This document shows positions 21,206 through 32,900 of a DNA stretch of 64,000 bases, one piece after another (position 1 is the first letter of the stretch; every line of letters begins with the position of its first letter). Source of the stretch: Flaveria trinervia. Taxonomy: Eukaryota; Streptophyta; Magnoliopsida; Asterales; Asteraceae. The notes beneath the pieces were generated by a model, which worked only from the letters and a program-made list of their open reading frames with translations, was not told where the DNA came from and did not search any database. The position numbers were made by a program, and so were the translations under genes. The DNA lies in the NCBI GenBank assembly GCA_025506515.1, contig CM046454.1:35813699-35877698 (forward strand), written 5' to 3'.

Positions 21206-23345
21206 AAGAAGATGACACTAAAATCTCTTGTTGTTGTTGATGATGATGATAAATGATGATGTACATTAGTTTTTTGCTCGTCTCATTATGGAATCTCTCA
21301 AATTTGAAAAGTATTAAATGACCCTTTGAATTTCCTTTAAATAGTCAATTAATGGCTTTTACAAGATTTTACAAGGTCCAAAGCAAATGCGGTCAAATTT
21401 TTAAATCACTGTAGCAAATGCGGAAGTAGAAATTTTAAGTATTTAGGTTATTTGTATTTGTTTACTGTTGTAAATGCAGAAGTGAAAAATTAATGTACTT
21501 TGACTATCTGCATTTGTTTACTGTTGTAAACACGGAAGTGAAAATGTAAAGTACGTGGCCCTCCGCATTTGTTTACTGTTGTAAATGCAGAAGTGAAAAT
21601 GTAAAGTACTTGACTATCCGCATTTGTTTACTGTTGTAAATGCGGAAGAGTTTTAACTTGTGATTTTAGGCATCTGCATTTACACACTGTAGCAAATGCG
21701 GAAGTTTTGTTACTTCAGTTTTCTTCTATCCACATTTGTGCACTGTGGCAAATGCGGAAGAACAAAGTTCATAAGCACTTGTGGACTGTAACAAATGCAG
21801 TTGACAAAACTTGTTCAACATTGCTCACTATAGCAAATGCAGCTGATCAAAATTTGTCAACATTGCTCACTGTAGCAAATGCGGTAGAATAAAAGCCACA
21901 TTTTATTTGTAACATACCAATGCAGTAGAGTACATTCTTTGTCCGCATTAGTTGCACTTAGAAATAAACAACCACCCGCATTGGTTACATGCGTGGGTTA
22001 CCTTCACCCGCATTTACCAATGTACTTACCCATATTAGATTTTGAACTTAATCAAAACTTAATGTTTTATACTTTTGATTTTTTTTGTTATGAAGGTTGT
22101 CTTTGATTTAGTTTGTGTCTTTTGAAGTTGTTGACTGCTTTTGGAGTTGTCAATTCTTGCTTAGATTGACATGTATGTGAGAAGTGATACAAGTTTCCTA
22201 TTGTTTTTCTCATCTTGGACTTTTATGCTTCCAAGAATCTACATTGGCCGAGATACTATTGTATAACTTCTACATCAACACATGCATTTTCTTTTTGTTT
22301 TTATTTAATTTTTAAGAAAGTAATTTATGATAGTAAAAATCTATATAGATTTAATCAAAAATTTTAAATTACTCTCCCTAAAGTTTATATCCACATCTAG
22401 GTAGAAACTGTAATGATTTAAAAACTTTTTAACTATTATGTACATTGATTATTAATAATGAAGAGAAGTATATCTTTTGTTGGGAACATATCAATCTCAG
22501 CTTACACAGGTGCATCCTTTATGATAAAATGGATATGTTTATGAACTTGATGATTGAAGTTATGTTTGTCCTCTTAAACTCATATTAGGTTGATATTTTG
22601 ATGCAAATGATATTTATCATGTTTTTTGGTTGATTTAGTTATTTAATATGTACCTCACACAAAGAAGTATGGAATGATCAACCATCCTTATACACTGCAT
22701 GGTAGAACTTTTTCACAACTTTCCTTACTAGGTTACTAAGTTCTGAGAACTCATTTTCACTGATCCTTATTGGGATTCTTTTTACTTTGATCCTTTTCAT
22801 GATGATCCACATGGAGATTCTTTTCACTTCACTTTGGAAGGTGATCCATGATAGGATTCTTTTTTTCATTCACTTGGAGTGTATTGCTTTTGTAGATTCA
22901 TCCAATTTGGATGTGTTCCTCATTGGGAATCTTTTGGATGAGTACATGTGCACTATGTGCTTGTTTCATCAGGTCTTTGCTCAGCAAAACAAAGATGAAA
23001 CTTGATGTGAGTGAAAGAGATTCATAAAGTATCATTACCTGGTGTGTTTAGGCTACTACACACATGCATTCACATAAGCCAATACATACCTGTAGTTTGT
23101 GATGAGTGTTTCACTATTGAATAAGATTTTAATTTTTCACTGCATGTATCCTCTCTTCCAAGTTGAGCCTACCAACATATCTGGTAAGTCATGACAGTCT
23201 CACAATTTTTGATTAAGCACAATGAATGATATAACGACTGTAATTATATAATTCCCCATTGATATTCTATTTTTCATAAAAATTTACTTCTTTTTCAGGT
23301 TTTCTAGTATTTCTGGTTTGACTTGTTTTTGAGTTTTGACTGGTT
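21206..23345. other. Non-coding gap between RNase H and aORF of D, right part
   Basis: There is no believable gene here. It starts with a GAT-rich microsatellite-like run (21230-21260), holds the tandem CCGCATTTG array (21380-22030), then AT-rich sequence, and at 22740-22880 three loose copies of a roughly 45-base unit around GATCC...GGATTCTTTT. It directly follows the RNase H stop of D (minus strand, 23346-23348). The gap is about three times as long as the equivalent gaps of A and G. Confidence 0.7.
21380..22030. repeat. Tandem array of about 55-bp units with CCGCATTTG/CAAATGCGG stems
   Basis: TTTACTG anchors at 21461, 21517, 21572 and 21627 show a 55-56 bp period, and weaker units continue to about 21890. 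Each unit pairs CCGCATTT with AAATGCGG around a GTTTACTGTTGT-like loop. Single motifs go on to 22030. The same motif pair recurs in the D 5' LTR (30480-30770) and the F LTR (41540-41860). Confidence 0.85.
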
Positions 23346-24860
23346 TTACTCAATGTTAATCATGCCAATTGATTGAACTAGAAATTCAAACCTACCAGCT
23401 TCAAATGCCTTAGTAAATAAATCAGCCAATTGATTTTCAGTCGGTACTTGAATCAATTTGATCAATCCTTTTTCAGTACAGTCTCTCAAAAAGTGATATC
23501 TAATTTCAATCTGTTTTGTTTTAGAGTGCTGAATAGGATTATTTGTAATAAAAATAGATGTTGTGTTGTCAATGTGAATTGGTGTATAAAATAAGTTAAA
23601 ATCATAATCAAGAATATGCTTTTGAATCCAGAGAACTTGAGAGCAACAAGCTCATGTTGTAATATACTCAGCTTCTTCTGTTAATATAGATACATTTTTT
23701 TGTTTCATGTATTGCCAAGAGACGAGTCTGAGACGAAGAAATTGACAACCGCCAGAGGTGGATTTCTATTGAAGTTGCATCCTCCGTAATCACTGTTAGT
23801 GAAGGCATAGAGATTGAAGTCTCCTTCCTTTGGATACCATAATCCAAGAGTTGGTTTGCCCTTAAGATATCTGAATATCCTCTTCATAGCATTCACATGA
23901 GATTCCTTAGGATCAACTTGATATCTGGCACACACACAAACACCAAACATAATGTCAGGCCTACTAGCTGTTAGATACATAAGTGAACCGATCATAGATC
24001 AATAGTGAGTCTGGTCCACTGATTTTTCCTTTTGGATCAGGTCCAATCTTCACTTTAGTATCCACAGGAGTTTTGATAGACTGACAATTAGCAAAGTGGA
24101 ATTTCTTCAGCATAGTTTCCACGTATTTTGATTGATTGATGAAGATTGCATCTGCTATTTGTTGCACTTGCACCACTAGAAAGAAAGTGAGTTCCCCCAT
24201 TGCACTCATTTGGAATTTTGAATGAATAAGGTCTTCAAACTCTATACAGAGTTGCTTATTTGTTGAGCCAAAGACGATATCATCCATATAAATCTGGACT
24301 AACAGCATGTCTTTTCCTCTTCTTTTTTCTGAAGAGAGTCTGATAAATCCTTCCTTTTTCATATCCATTTTCTAGAAGAAAGGATGATAGAGTCTCATAC
24401 CACTTCCCTAGAGCTTGGTGAAGACCATACACAGCTTCGTCAAGCTTGTAAACTCTATGTGGGAAATCTGGATCTTTAAAGCTACGTGATTGACTCATAT
24501 AGACTTCTTTAGCGATCTTTCGGTATAAGAAAGCACACTTCACATCCATTTGATAAACAGTAAATTTGATGAACGTAGAATATGCTAGAAAGATTCTGAT
24601 TACTTCTAATCTAGCAGCAGGTGCAAACACTTCATCATAATCGATTCCTTCTTCTTGAGTGTATCCCTATGCCACTAATTTTTCTTTGTTTCCGATGACG
24701 ATCCCTCTACCATCAGTCTTGTTCCTGTGCAGCCATCTGGTACCGATAGGGTATTGTCTTTCGGGAAGATCTACTAGTTGCCATTCTTCTTGCTTCTTGA
24801 ATTGGAGCAATTCTTGCTACATTGCTTCAATCCAGCTATTGTCTTAAAGAGCCTCTTTGA
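23346..24860 (-). pseudogene. Reverse transcriptase-RNase H of element D, broken
   Basis: The RT start shows EELLQFKKQ-like and PIGTRWLHRNKT residues (about 24700-24850). Then follow MDVKCAFLYRKIAKEVYMSQSRSFKDPDFPHRVYKL, YGLHQALGKWYETLSSFLLENGYE, and the catalytic YMDD encoded at 24279-24290 (Met instead of the usual copia Val). KFQMSAMGELTFFL and SLMYLTASRPDIMF lead to RNase H, which ends QLADLFTKAFEAGRF...IGMINIE at stop 23346-23348. Frameshifts near 24000 and 24300, stops in RNase H (about 23660-23760) and in the RT start make it inactive. Confidence 0.9.
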
Positions 24861-26760
24861 TGTTCTTGGGTACTGTTTGACATAGAAAGCGTGAGAACAG
24901 ACAGATGTTTGCAATACTTGACTTGCTTCTTGTCACCCTCTCACTAAGTTCACAATAATGTTTTCAACTGGATGATGCTTGTGTATTCTTGTGGTTGGAA
25001 TGGAGTCACCATCAATGGTTACATCAAGATTGGAGACATTCAGTTCATTATGGTCAAAGACATCAAGATTAGGGAATTATGAAGATAGTCAGACTCCGTT
25101 TCACATCCCGCTCCAACTTCAGCAGCACTGTGATTGCTTCCATCATTTGATGTTCTTTGTGTTTCAGCTAGAGGAGTAGCTCATTTTTGATTTATGATCT
25201 TAGTTGACCGATCATTTGAGTGTGATGGTAACAGGCTTGGACCTCCTTCAGTTGAAACACTCTGGTTTTATGATGGTTGTCTGATGGGATCAGCTTGGAG
25301 ATGAACATCTTCATTCATGTATTCAGCAGATGTAGGAGGAATGAATGAAAAGTCACCTCAATGGAGATTTCCTGCATGAGACAAATGAAATTAATCAAAT
25401 GATTTTGTAAAGAAGTCAATATCAATCAACCAGTCGGTACCATTTGAAGATTGGGGAGACGAATGTTCCTTGAATTGATCATTTGTTAATTCATCAATAA
25501 TGTTTAATCTAGGATTAAACACTCTGTAAGCCTTTGAAATAGAAGAATAACCGACAAAGAATCCTTCATCAGACTTGGATGAAAATTTTCCCAAATAGTC
25601 TAGGGTGTTTAATATTGAGACAGGACTACCAATTGACTTAAAAAATCCAATAAATGGTTTTCTATTAAAGAGCAGTTCATATGGAGTCATGTTACTTTTT
25701 TTACAATTAGAGTTCGATTTTGCACAAAGCATGATGTGTTAACTACCTATGTCCAAAAGGTAATAGGCAGTTTTGCATTGGCTAGCATTGTCCTTGCAAC
25801 TTCAATCAGTGTTCTATTTCTCCTTTCAGGTACCACATTTTCTTAAGGAGTTCTAGCTGCACTGAATTGATGAGCAATGCCTTTTGTTGCACAAAAAGAA
25901 CTCATGTCTTCATTTTTAAATTCAGTTCCATTATCACTTGTTATTATTTTGACCTTATGATCAAGGTGATTTTCTATTTTAGTGATAAAGTCTTTTATTA
26001 TTTGGGATGCTTTATTTTTATGAAGTAAGAAGAAAACCCATGTAAATCATGAAAAGTCATCAATGATCACCAAACAATACTATTTCTTTCCAATACTCAT
26101 GACATGAGTTGGTGCAAACACATCCATATGAAGTAACTTCAATCGAGTATTGTTTGTGTTCACCAGCTTGGATTTATGAGAAGATTTGTGTTGTTTTCCT
26201 TTGAGGCACGCTGAACAGTGATCAACAAAATGAAATTCCTTTTGAGGAAGACCAATGACATGGTTTCCTTTGACCAATGTGTTCATGTTTTTAAATTTTG
26301 TGTGCCACAAACGTCTGTGCCAAATCTATGACTCATCAAATGATGCTTTTGACAAAAGACATGTTTCTTCTTTAGGTGATGCAAAACACATGTTTAGAAC
26401 ATAAGTATTATTCTTCCTTGGGGTCTTTTTGACAACCCATTCTTCTGAGATCTAAAATCCAGGTTTCAAAATGTAGCAATGAGTGTTGGTAAAGTGAGTT
26501 GAATATTACTTGTCACAGATCTGAGACACGCTTAGTAGATTGAAGTTTAGTTATTCATAGTAGTTTACTATGTCAAAGCTCAGCATCCCATTTGTCACAG
26601 ATCCTTCACTTGTAATTCTACCACCGTGTGAATCTCCACCAAATGCTATCGAAGTTCCTTGTATATGCTTGAAGTCATGAAGGAGGGAATGATCTCCAGT
26701 CATGTATCGAGAACATCCACTGTCCATGTACCATAAGCTATTAGACCTCTATGGATGACC
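24861..26760 (-). pseudogene. Protease-integrase of element D, broken
   Basis: Protease active site WYMDSGCSRYMTGDHSLLHDF is at about 26715. Integrase: IWHRRLWHTKFKNMNTL and HCSACLKGKQHKSSHKSK (26180-26320) form the HHCC zinc region. LHMDVFAPTHVMS and TSDNGTEFKNEDMSSFC (about 25900), then ERRNRTLIEVARTMLA (about 25800), supply the D,D,E residues. The C-terminal part (25391-25732, NKSNMTPYELLFNRKPFIGFFKSIGSPVSILN, FVGYSSISKAYRVF) is open for 113 codons. Several in-frame stops. A low-complexity linker (24900-25390) leads to RT. Confidence 0.88.
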
Positions 26761-28560
26761 AACATGCACAAAAGAACTAATTAGAATGCGGAACCCAAGC
26801 CATGATGGTTTTGGGTTTCCGTTCCTATCTATTATGGTGACTTCTTGATACTTTCCTCTAAATTGTGATCTATTTAGAGGTGACCTTGGAGATTGCTTAT
26901 GATATTTTGTCGGAAGTCTTCTCATCAACATCAACAAAAGAGTCAGATGACTAGTGAAATCTTTGATTTCTATTCTTTTGAAGAAATTTAAACCGTTTTT
27001 GATTTTCAAAAACCATTTTAGGTTTTGAAAAATCAGACTTTTGATTAATATAATGTTTTTTTCTTTGACTTTTCCATATTTCTTTTGTTTTACTCCTGTC
27101 ATTGAGTGATCTAGATGTCCTAGATTGATTGGTGTACATATGACTTCTGACTTGTGTTTTGCCAGATGATGTTGTTTAGATGGGCTTGTTCTGTGCGATT
27201 CTCACTCCCTTCTGATTGAAGTAACAATCAGATGTATTGTGATTGTTCATATCACAGGTTGAACAATATTTGTTGAAATAACAATTTTTGGTTGAGTGGT
27301 TGTTCATGTCACAAATAGAGCAATATTGATTGTAAAAGCACTCTTCTCTTTTGTGATTGAACATATCACAAATGTCACAATATATTTGTTTGTTGCTTGA
27401 ATTAGATTTTGATTTGTGGGACTCAGCTGATTTTCTCATTTGCTGCTAAGCCACTTTCTTTTGCTTAAGAGATAAATCAAAATCAACCTTCTTGTTAGAT
27501 TTTCTTGTTGTTTTTGTTTCTTCAACCCTTTCTGTACCTCTTTCTCAAATTGATCAACGTGTTCCTTGTTGCATATGTCAAAACCCACACCCTGTCTCAA
27601 GTTTGATGATTGAGGGTCTGATAGAGTTTTACACATGGAACTCAGTTATCTGTTTTCTTTCTTTTGCAGTGAAACCTTGTCTGATTTGCTTGATTAGTTT
27701 GGAGATATAATCTCATTATCAGTACTGCTTTCAGCAGTGGGTTTCACTCACTTCACAAACTTCTTTTTACCTTTTAAAACAAAACATATGAATTTTACAA
27801 ATGTGACAATTGTCTTGATGGGGCTTGTGGGTTTAATGACACTCACTGGCTTGTCTGAACACTCTTTAATCTTGATTGGATGGTCTAATTTGATTTTCTC
27901 CTCATTTGTTTCAATATAAACATCAGGTTTGTTTTGAGGATTGGTTACTTGTTTTACTATAAATTTTGGTTCCATAGTTTGAGTTTCAATTGACTCATTG
28001 AGTGTAATAGATTGAGGCATGATAATGTAGTTGTCATTATATGGTGGAGGACATGAATTATACCCAATCCCAAACATGTCCTTGGGATCCCTTTGAGAAT
28101 CAAGCATCTCTTACAGCTAGACTGAAGACAGTTGAAACCTTTCAAGTTTCACTTCAGTAAGTGTATGTTCAACATTAGATTGAGCTAACTTTTCAGTCAG
28201 TAGCTCATTCTCAGATGCAAGAGTGTACTTTTCACCATGCAGTTTTTCAATATCAGAGATGAGAGATTTTATTTTGATTTCAAATCCTTTTATCTCTCTT
28301 TTCATCATCTCTGATTTCACCTTTTCTTCTTTTAATTTATGTGTAAGTTTATGGTTATGATCTCTATAACCTTGCAATTCAGTAATAGATTTTTCACTAC
28401 AAACGTTAGATTTTACCTGAGTAGGAATTGGAGATGGACCATCGTTGATATGAGCCATAAGTGCATGATTTTGAAATTGAGGCTTCACTTCCTCTGCATA
28501 CAGGCTCCAATCACATACTCCATCTTGTTTTATCACAAGAGCATTTGCAGATGACTCACT
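26761..28560 (-). pseudogene. Gag-protease linker of D with triple CCHC knuckles
   Basis: Four open pieces: 28117-28536 (VIKQDGVCDWSLYAEEVKPQF, then a Lys/Glu-rich coiled coil EEKVKSEMMKREIKGFEIKIKSLISDIEKLHGEKYTLASENELL), 27748-28107 (FGIGYNSCPPPYNDNYI), 27436-27636 (GFDICNKEHVDQFEKEVQKGLKKQKQ), and 27176-27439. The last holds three tandem CCHC knuckles exactly 19 residues apart (27224-27379): CDICDMFNHKREEC, CSICDMNNHSTKNC, CSTCDMNNHNTSDC. A and G have only one knuckle here. The rest (26749-27102) is basic and approaches the protease. Frameshifts separate the pieces. Confidence 0.8.
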
Positions 28561-29897
28561 GCTTCAATGAGTATGGTTTGTCAGTTGAGATTGAATCTGG
28601 TAAGACTGTTGTTGTTGTGGATGATGATACTGTTGCTGATGATTATTGGAGTGAAAGCTTGAGTTTGACTGGCTTTCAGAACTCCTTTGAAAGTTGTTTC
28701 TTTTGGGACATTGCATTCTCTAGAGAAGTCGCCAGCCATGCCTCAGTTGAAGCATTTCACTTTGGATTTGTCATATCCAAGCTTTGTATTTTCATTAAGG
28801 CTGAGCTTTCTACCTTTTCTGAAAAATTTCTTTGCTCTCATAGAAATCATGGCCATTTGCCATTGCAGATCCATTTCTGCTACATCATCTGGATCCATTT
28901 CTTCCAAGTCTTCCTAGATCAGATGTGCTGATGTGAGACTTCCTGCTAAATATGCTTCAAAGCTTCCAACAAAGGCATTGTAAGTCGCCTTTTGTTCTTC
29001 GATCTTAGGTCATCAGGAGCGGTTGCAGGAGCAGAAGTGACTCTGGATACTTGGGATGATGTTGATGGATTATTAGTTGATGGCGTTGCAGTGAACCCTG
29101 TGTTATTCAGTTCATCTCTTGAAGAGATGAAATCATCCTCCTCATTATTGAAGGCATTTTCCAAAGAATGAGATTCTGATGGAAATTTGTATGCCTCAAT
29201 CACTTTGGGTCCTCCCAAGTTTCTGCTTCTTTCATCTAACTCCAATGCTTCTATCTTGGCTATCATTATGTCCATAGTTGTACTCTCAAGATCAAGAGTG
29301 TTCTTTAACATTGTCACATTTTGTTTCCAAGTCTCTTGAAGACTGTGTAGCATTTTCTTGTTTAATTCCATGACCTTGTAAGTGACTACCATGATTTCCA
29401 AGTCATTTACCAACTGTACACATCTATGCAGTTGTTTGGATATTGACTCCCCCTTAGAGAGATGAAATGTTTCGTACTAATTAACAAGCTTATCCTTGTT
29501 AATTTACGCAACTTCACTCTCCTTCACTCACACATAATTTGTAATGCATCCCATACAGCTTTGGCAATACCATACTTCTCTAATCTTCTCAGCACATCCA
29601 TCTTGAGTGCTTCAGTTAGGATAGAGTAAGCTTTCAGATCAATCTTGATTTTCTTGTAATCTTCATCATCAAGAGTTAGATCTTCAATGGGTATCCTTGT
29701 TGTCTTGTAGATAGCAGCTTGATCTGCAACAGAGTGACAAGGATGTATGCCCCCTTACATATTGAGATCCAAAAATTAGGATTTACACTTGTAAGGTATT
29801 TCCTGAACCTGATTTTCCATTGTTTAAACTCAGATTTGTGTTTAAGCATTGGTGGTTTTAGAGTATGACCAATTTCCGAAAAACTATGTGAATGCAT
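28561..29897 (-). pseudogene. Gag of element D, broken
   Basis: It starts at ATG 29895-29897 (MHSHSFSEIGHTLKPPMLKHKSEFKQWKIRFRKYL). After a shift come DEDYKKIKIDLKAYSILTEALK and AVWDALQIMCE. The next open part (28946-29413) reads MLHSLQETWKQNVTMLKNTLDLESTTMDIMIAKIEALELDERSRNLGG. The nucleocapsid knuckle near 28730 is dead: the second Cys is a stop (TGA) and the His is Asp (CFN*GMAGDFSREC). Its tail is Gln/Ser/His-rich. F has the same gag family at 42237. Confidence 0.85.
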
Positions 29898-30167
29898 TTT
29901 ATCAAGGTGTTTTAACGTGTATAAATATAGATTAGGTATGTTTTAAGATTAATTAGTCCGAACAGTCCAAATCGTTCAACAAATGCTTAGTAAATCAGAT
30001 CTGTTAATGTTTCTTGGTTTTTGTCCCAACATTTGTTATATTCCTGTTATTTGTATAAATCTGTAGGTGTTATGTATAGTTCTTGAAGGTGAGAACGTGT
30101 TGACACAAGGTTAGTTTAAGAGTATTTTCTGTTGTTTACCATATAAAGATGATGGAATACTTTATTA
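29898..30167. other. Leader between gag start and 5' LTR of D
   Basis: 270 AT-rich bases without ORF. I searched for the initiator-Met primer complement that A, C and G show and did not find it; either D used another primer or the LTR end plus primer site were lost by a small deletion. Confidence 0.5.
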
Positions 30168-30851
30168 GCAACTCAATCATTGAGTTAGTGATTGGATAGC
30201 AGAATCATAAAATCAATAAACACTCAATACATAAGAAATACTCATAAATGCTTTGTATGTATTAATAAAGGTGATTGATTACAATGAATGCTAGGGTTTA
30301 GCAAGAACAGTAATAATGCACCTAGAGAATACAAAATATTCTGATTGTCTGTATTTTGTCACCTCATGTACGAGCTTTTCTATTCTATTTATAGGCAGAC
30401 AAGATGCCTTTTTACAAAATGACTAAACAACCCTTGACCTATACATCAGAACTAGTCCAAGTCCTAATCTGCATTTCTGCTGGTTCATCCGCTTTGGCCA
30501 ATGCGGATGAGATCGACTTGATTAGCATATCTTCACTTGATCATCCGCATTTGGTAATGCGAATGAGCAAATACTTGTGTGCATTCTTGTCGGGTCATCG
30601 ACATTGGCAAATACGGATGAACAGAATTTTGTCCACATTACTATTGGTCTTCCTCATTTGTTAATGCGGAAGAACAAACACTTGTCGGCATTTGTTCTTT
30701 GCCTTCCGCATTAACAAATATGGAAGTCCAATACTTAATCTTCTACTGTAGAGTCTTCATCCGCATTAATACTTGGACTTCTCGGAATCTAGCGGAACAA
30801 CCATCAACTCACCAATTGAATTGGCATGTATGATCCTTTTAGGGTGCAACA
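30168..30851 (-). repeat. 5' LTR of element D (about 684 bp, inner end uncertain)
   Basis: The minus strand starts TGTTGCACCCTAAAAGGATC at 30851 and matches the F LTR throughout, including several CCGCATTTG/AAATGCGGA motifs (30480-30770) and TATA box CTATAAATAG (30385-30394). The last 50-60 bp present in the 3' LTR and F LTR are missing; the inner end is at a near palindrome AACTCAATCATTGAGTT (about 30169-30185). Confidence 0.82.
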
Positions 30852-32900
30852 ATTCCTCTATAATCTTTCTTATTCCAAAACACCCATTTGGTTCCTATAG
30901 TATTCCCATGAGGAAGAGGATATAGGTTCCAAACCTTTTTCCTCTTGAATTGAAGCAACTCCTCTTGCATAGTGTCAACCCAACTTCCATCCTTCAGAGC
31001 CTCATTATTCTTCTTGGGCTCTATCTGAGATAGGAGACAAGAGTGAAAACAAACATTTGCTTCATGGATTTGTCCATTTGTTCTTGCCCACGTGTCAACA
31101 TCTCCAATGATGTTTGAGGTGGGATGAGACTTGTGGATCCTTAGATGAGGGATCACAACAAGTTATTGAGAGAGATCTAAATTAGAGAAATTTAGATCAT
31201 GCATTGCCCACCTCATCAACACGCTTATCAAAAGAGACTACATCCAATGAGTGTGTGACATCATTGATGTTGTCTCCTACGGAGTGGTTATCAGCATCAA
31301 GAATTCTTGATCACTATCACCACCATCATTGTCTTCTACATTTGAAGCTTCTTTATCTGGTTGTTGAGCCTCTACGGTGGAATTTGACGGCGTCTCAGAT
31401 GTATCAGCTGAATTTAACATTGTTGTGCTAATAGAAACTTCATTTGCAGAGTTAGTTACAACTAGAGCTGAAGATGTATAACTTAAAGATATTCTCAACT
31501 CAAATCTTGGATCAGGATCACCTATAGGTAATATATCCGTAGACCCTGAAACATGCTCACAATATTTGTTAAAACAGTTGGTAACTAAATCAAGATCAAA
31601 TAGCCAATCAAGACCAGAACCTTACACACTGGGAGTGTGGTCATTAAATGTCACATGGGCTAACTCTTCAACTATGCTAGTTTTGAGATTGTATACTCTA
31701 TAAGCCTTAGCTTGGGAATATTATCCAATAAAGTGCCCATCATCTGATTTCTTAGCAAACTTGGCAATTTGATCTTTGGTATTCATGATGGTGCAAGGAC
31801 ATCCAAATCACCTGAGAAAACCAATCAAAGGTTTCCTCTTGTGCCAAAGTTCATAAGGAGCCTTACCATGAGTCTTAACCACTAAAATATTGTTTCGCAC
31901 ACAGCAGGAAGTGTTGACTGTCTCTGCCCAGAAGGTGATGGGCAGTTGAGTCAGACATCATTGTTCTTCCAGCTTAATAAGTGTCAAGTTTCTCCTCTCA
32001 GCAACACCATTTTGCTAAGGAGTCCTAGGAGCATTATATTGTCTTGTAATAGCATTTTCATCACAAAATGTATCAAGGATTTGATTCTTGAATATGGTTC
32101 ATTGATCACATCTTATGGTTTTGACCTTGTGATCACATTGAACCTCAAGAGTCTAATCCTTAGTTCTAAGAAAGAAGACTCAAGTGAATCTCGTAGAGTC
32201 ATCTGTGATCACTAAATAGTAACAGGTCCTTCTTAGACTCATTACACTGGTGGGACCAAAGAGATCCATATGTAACAAGTGTAGGGGTGTAGCGATGGAG
32301 TTTCTTTCCTTGGGCTTTTGAGATACCTTGTGTTGCTTCCCTTTCAGGCATGCCACACAATGATCATCACTGGTAAACTTTTTTTAGCATTCCAGTTATC
32401 AAACCATTCTTAATCAATTTATTCATGTTTTTGAAGTTTACATGGAACATTCTTTTATGCTAGAGGAAAGACTTATCACTATTTGCTTTAGATAGAAAGC
32501 ATAAAACTTCTCCTGGGGGAGAAGTTTCTTGCAAATCAATCTTATACATGTTCCCTCTCCTAGGGGCTCTGAATAGGACATGCTCATGAGGAATGACCAC
32601 TCGAGGCTTGAGAACAATGTACTCATGCTCAGTGAATAGCATGTTTTGACTCTGATCACAAAATTAGGATACACTTAGAAGATTGTACCTAAGCTCCTTC
32701 ACAAAATTTACCTTTTGAATGCTTAGATTACCATTTGTGACCTTGCCCCATCAAGAATTGTAACCACCTTCATCTCTTCCAAAAGCAACTGGTCCTCCAT
32801 TAATTCTTTCCAAATTTTAGAGTAGTGACTTATTGCCTGTCATGTGCCCAGAACAACCACTATCAATAATCCAGACATTCTTGTTTGTCTTGAACTGTTC
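30852..32900 (-). pseudogene. Protease-integrase and RT start of element C, broken
   Basis: Protease: NVWIIDSGCSGHMTGNKSLL near 32866. Integrase zinc region: DDHCVACLKGKQHKVSQKPKERN near 32370. The core follows with LLHMDLFGPTSVMSLRR (about 32270), heavily broken to about 31700. The integrase C-terminal region near 31800 is recognisable only by short matches. The RT N-terminus (30852-31156) reads SWVDTMQEELLQFKRKKVWNLYPLP and GTKWVFWNK and runs straight into the insertion point of D. A Ser/Thr-rich linker with HHCCLL-type runs on the other strand separates integrase and RT. Confidence 0.82.

Larger units (their letters stand above)
14076..30851 (-). mobile_element. Element D: SIRE-like copia retrotransposon with nested solo LTR
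   Basis: On the minus strand: 5' LTR (30168-30851), gag, gag-protease linker with three knuckles, protease, integrase, RT, RNase H (stop 23346), a repeat-rich gap broken by a solo LTR, an extra ORF and a 3' LTR (14076-15205). It inserted into the RT gene of C. The flanking 5-mers are ATAAC (14071-14075) and ATTCC (30852-30856); the RT frame of C shows that ATTCC is the original and the left copy has two changes. Its total length of 16.8 kb includes about 2 kb of solo LTR. Confidence 0.88.

Noticed and set aside
22678..22869. Lys/Ile-rich minus-strand ORF of 63 codons
   Set aside because: It is produced by the loose GATCC...GGATTCTTTT repeat; no family resemblance.
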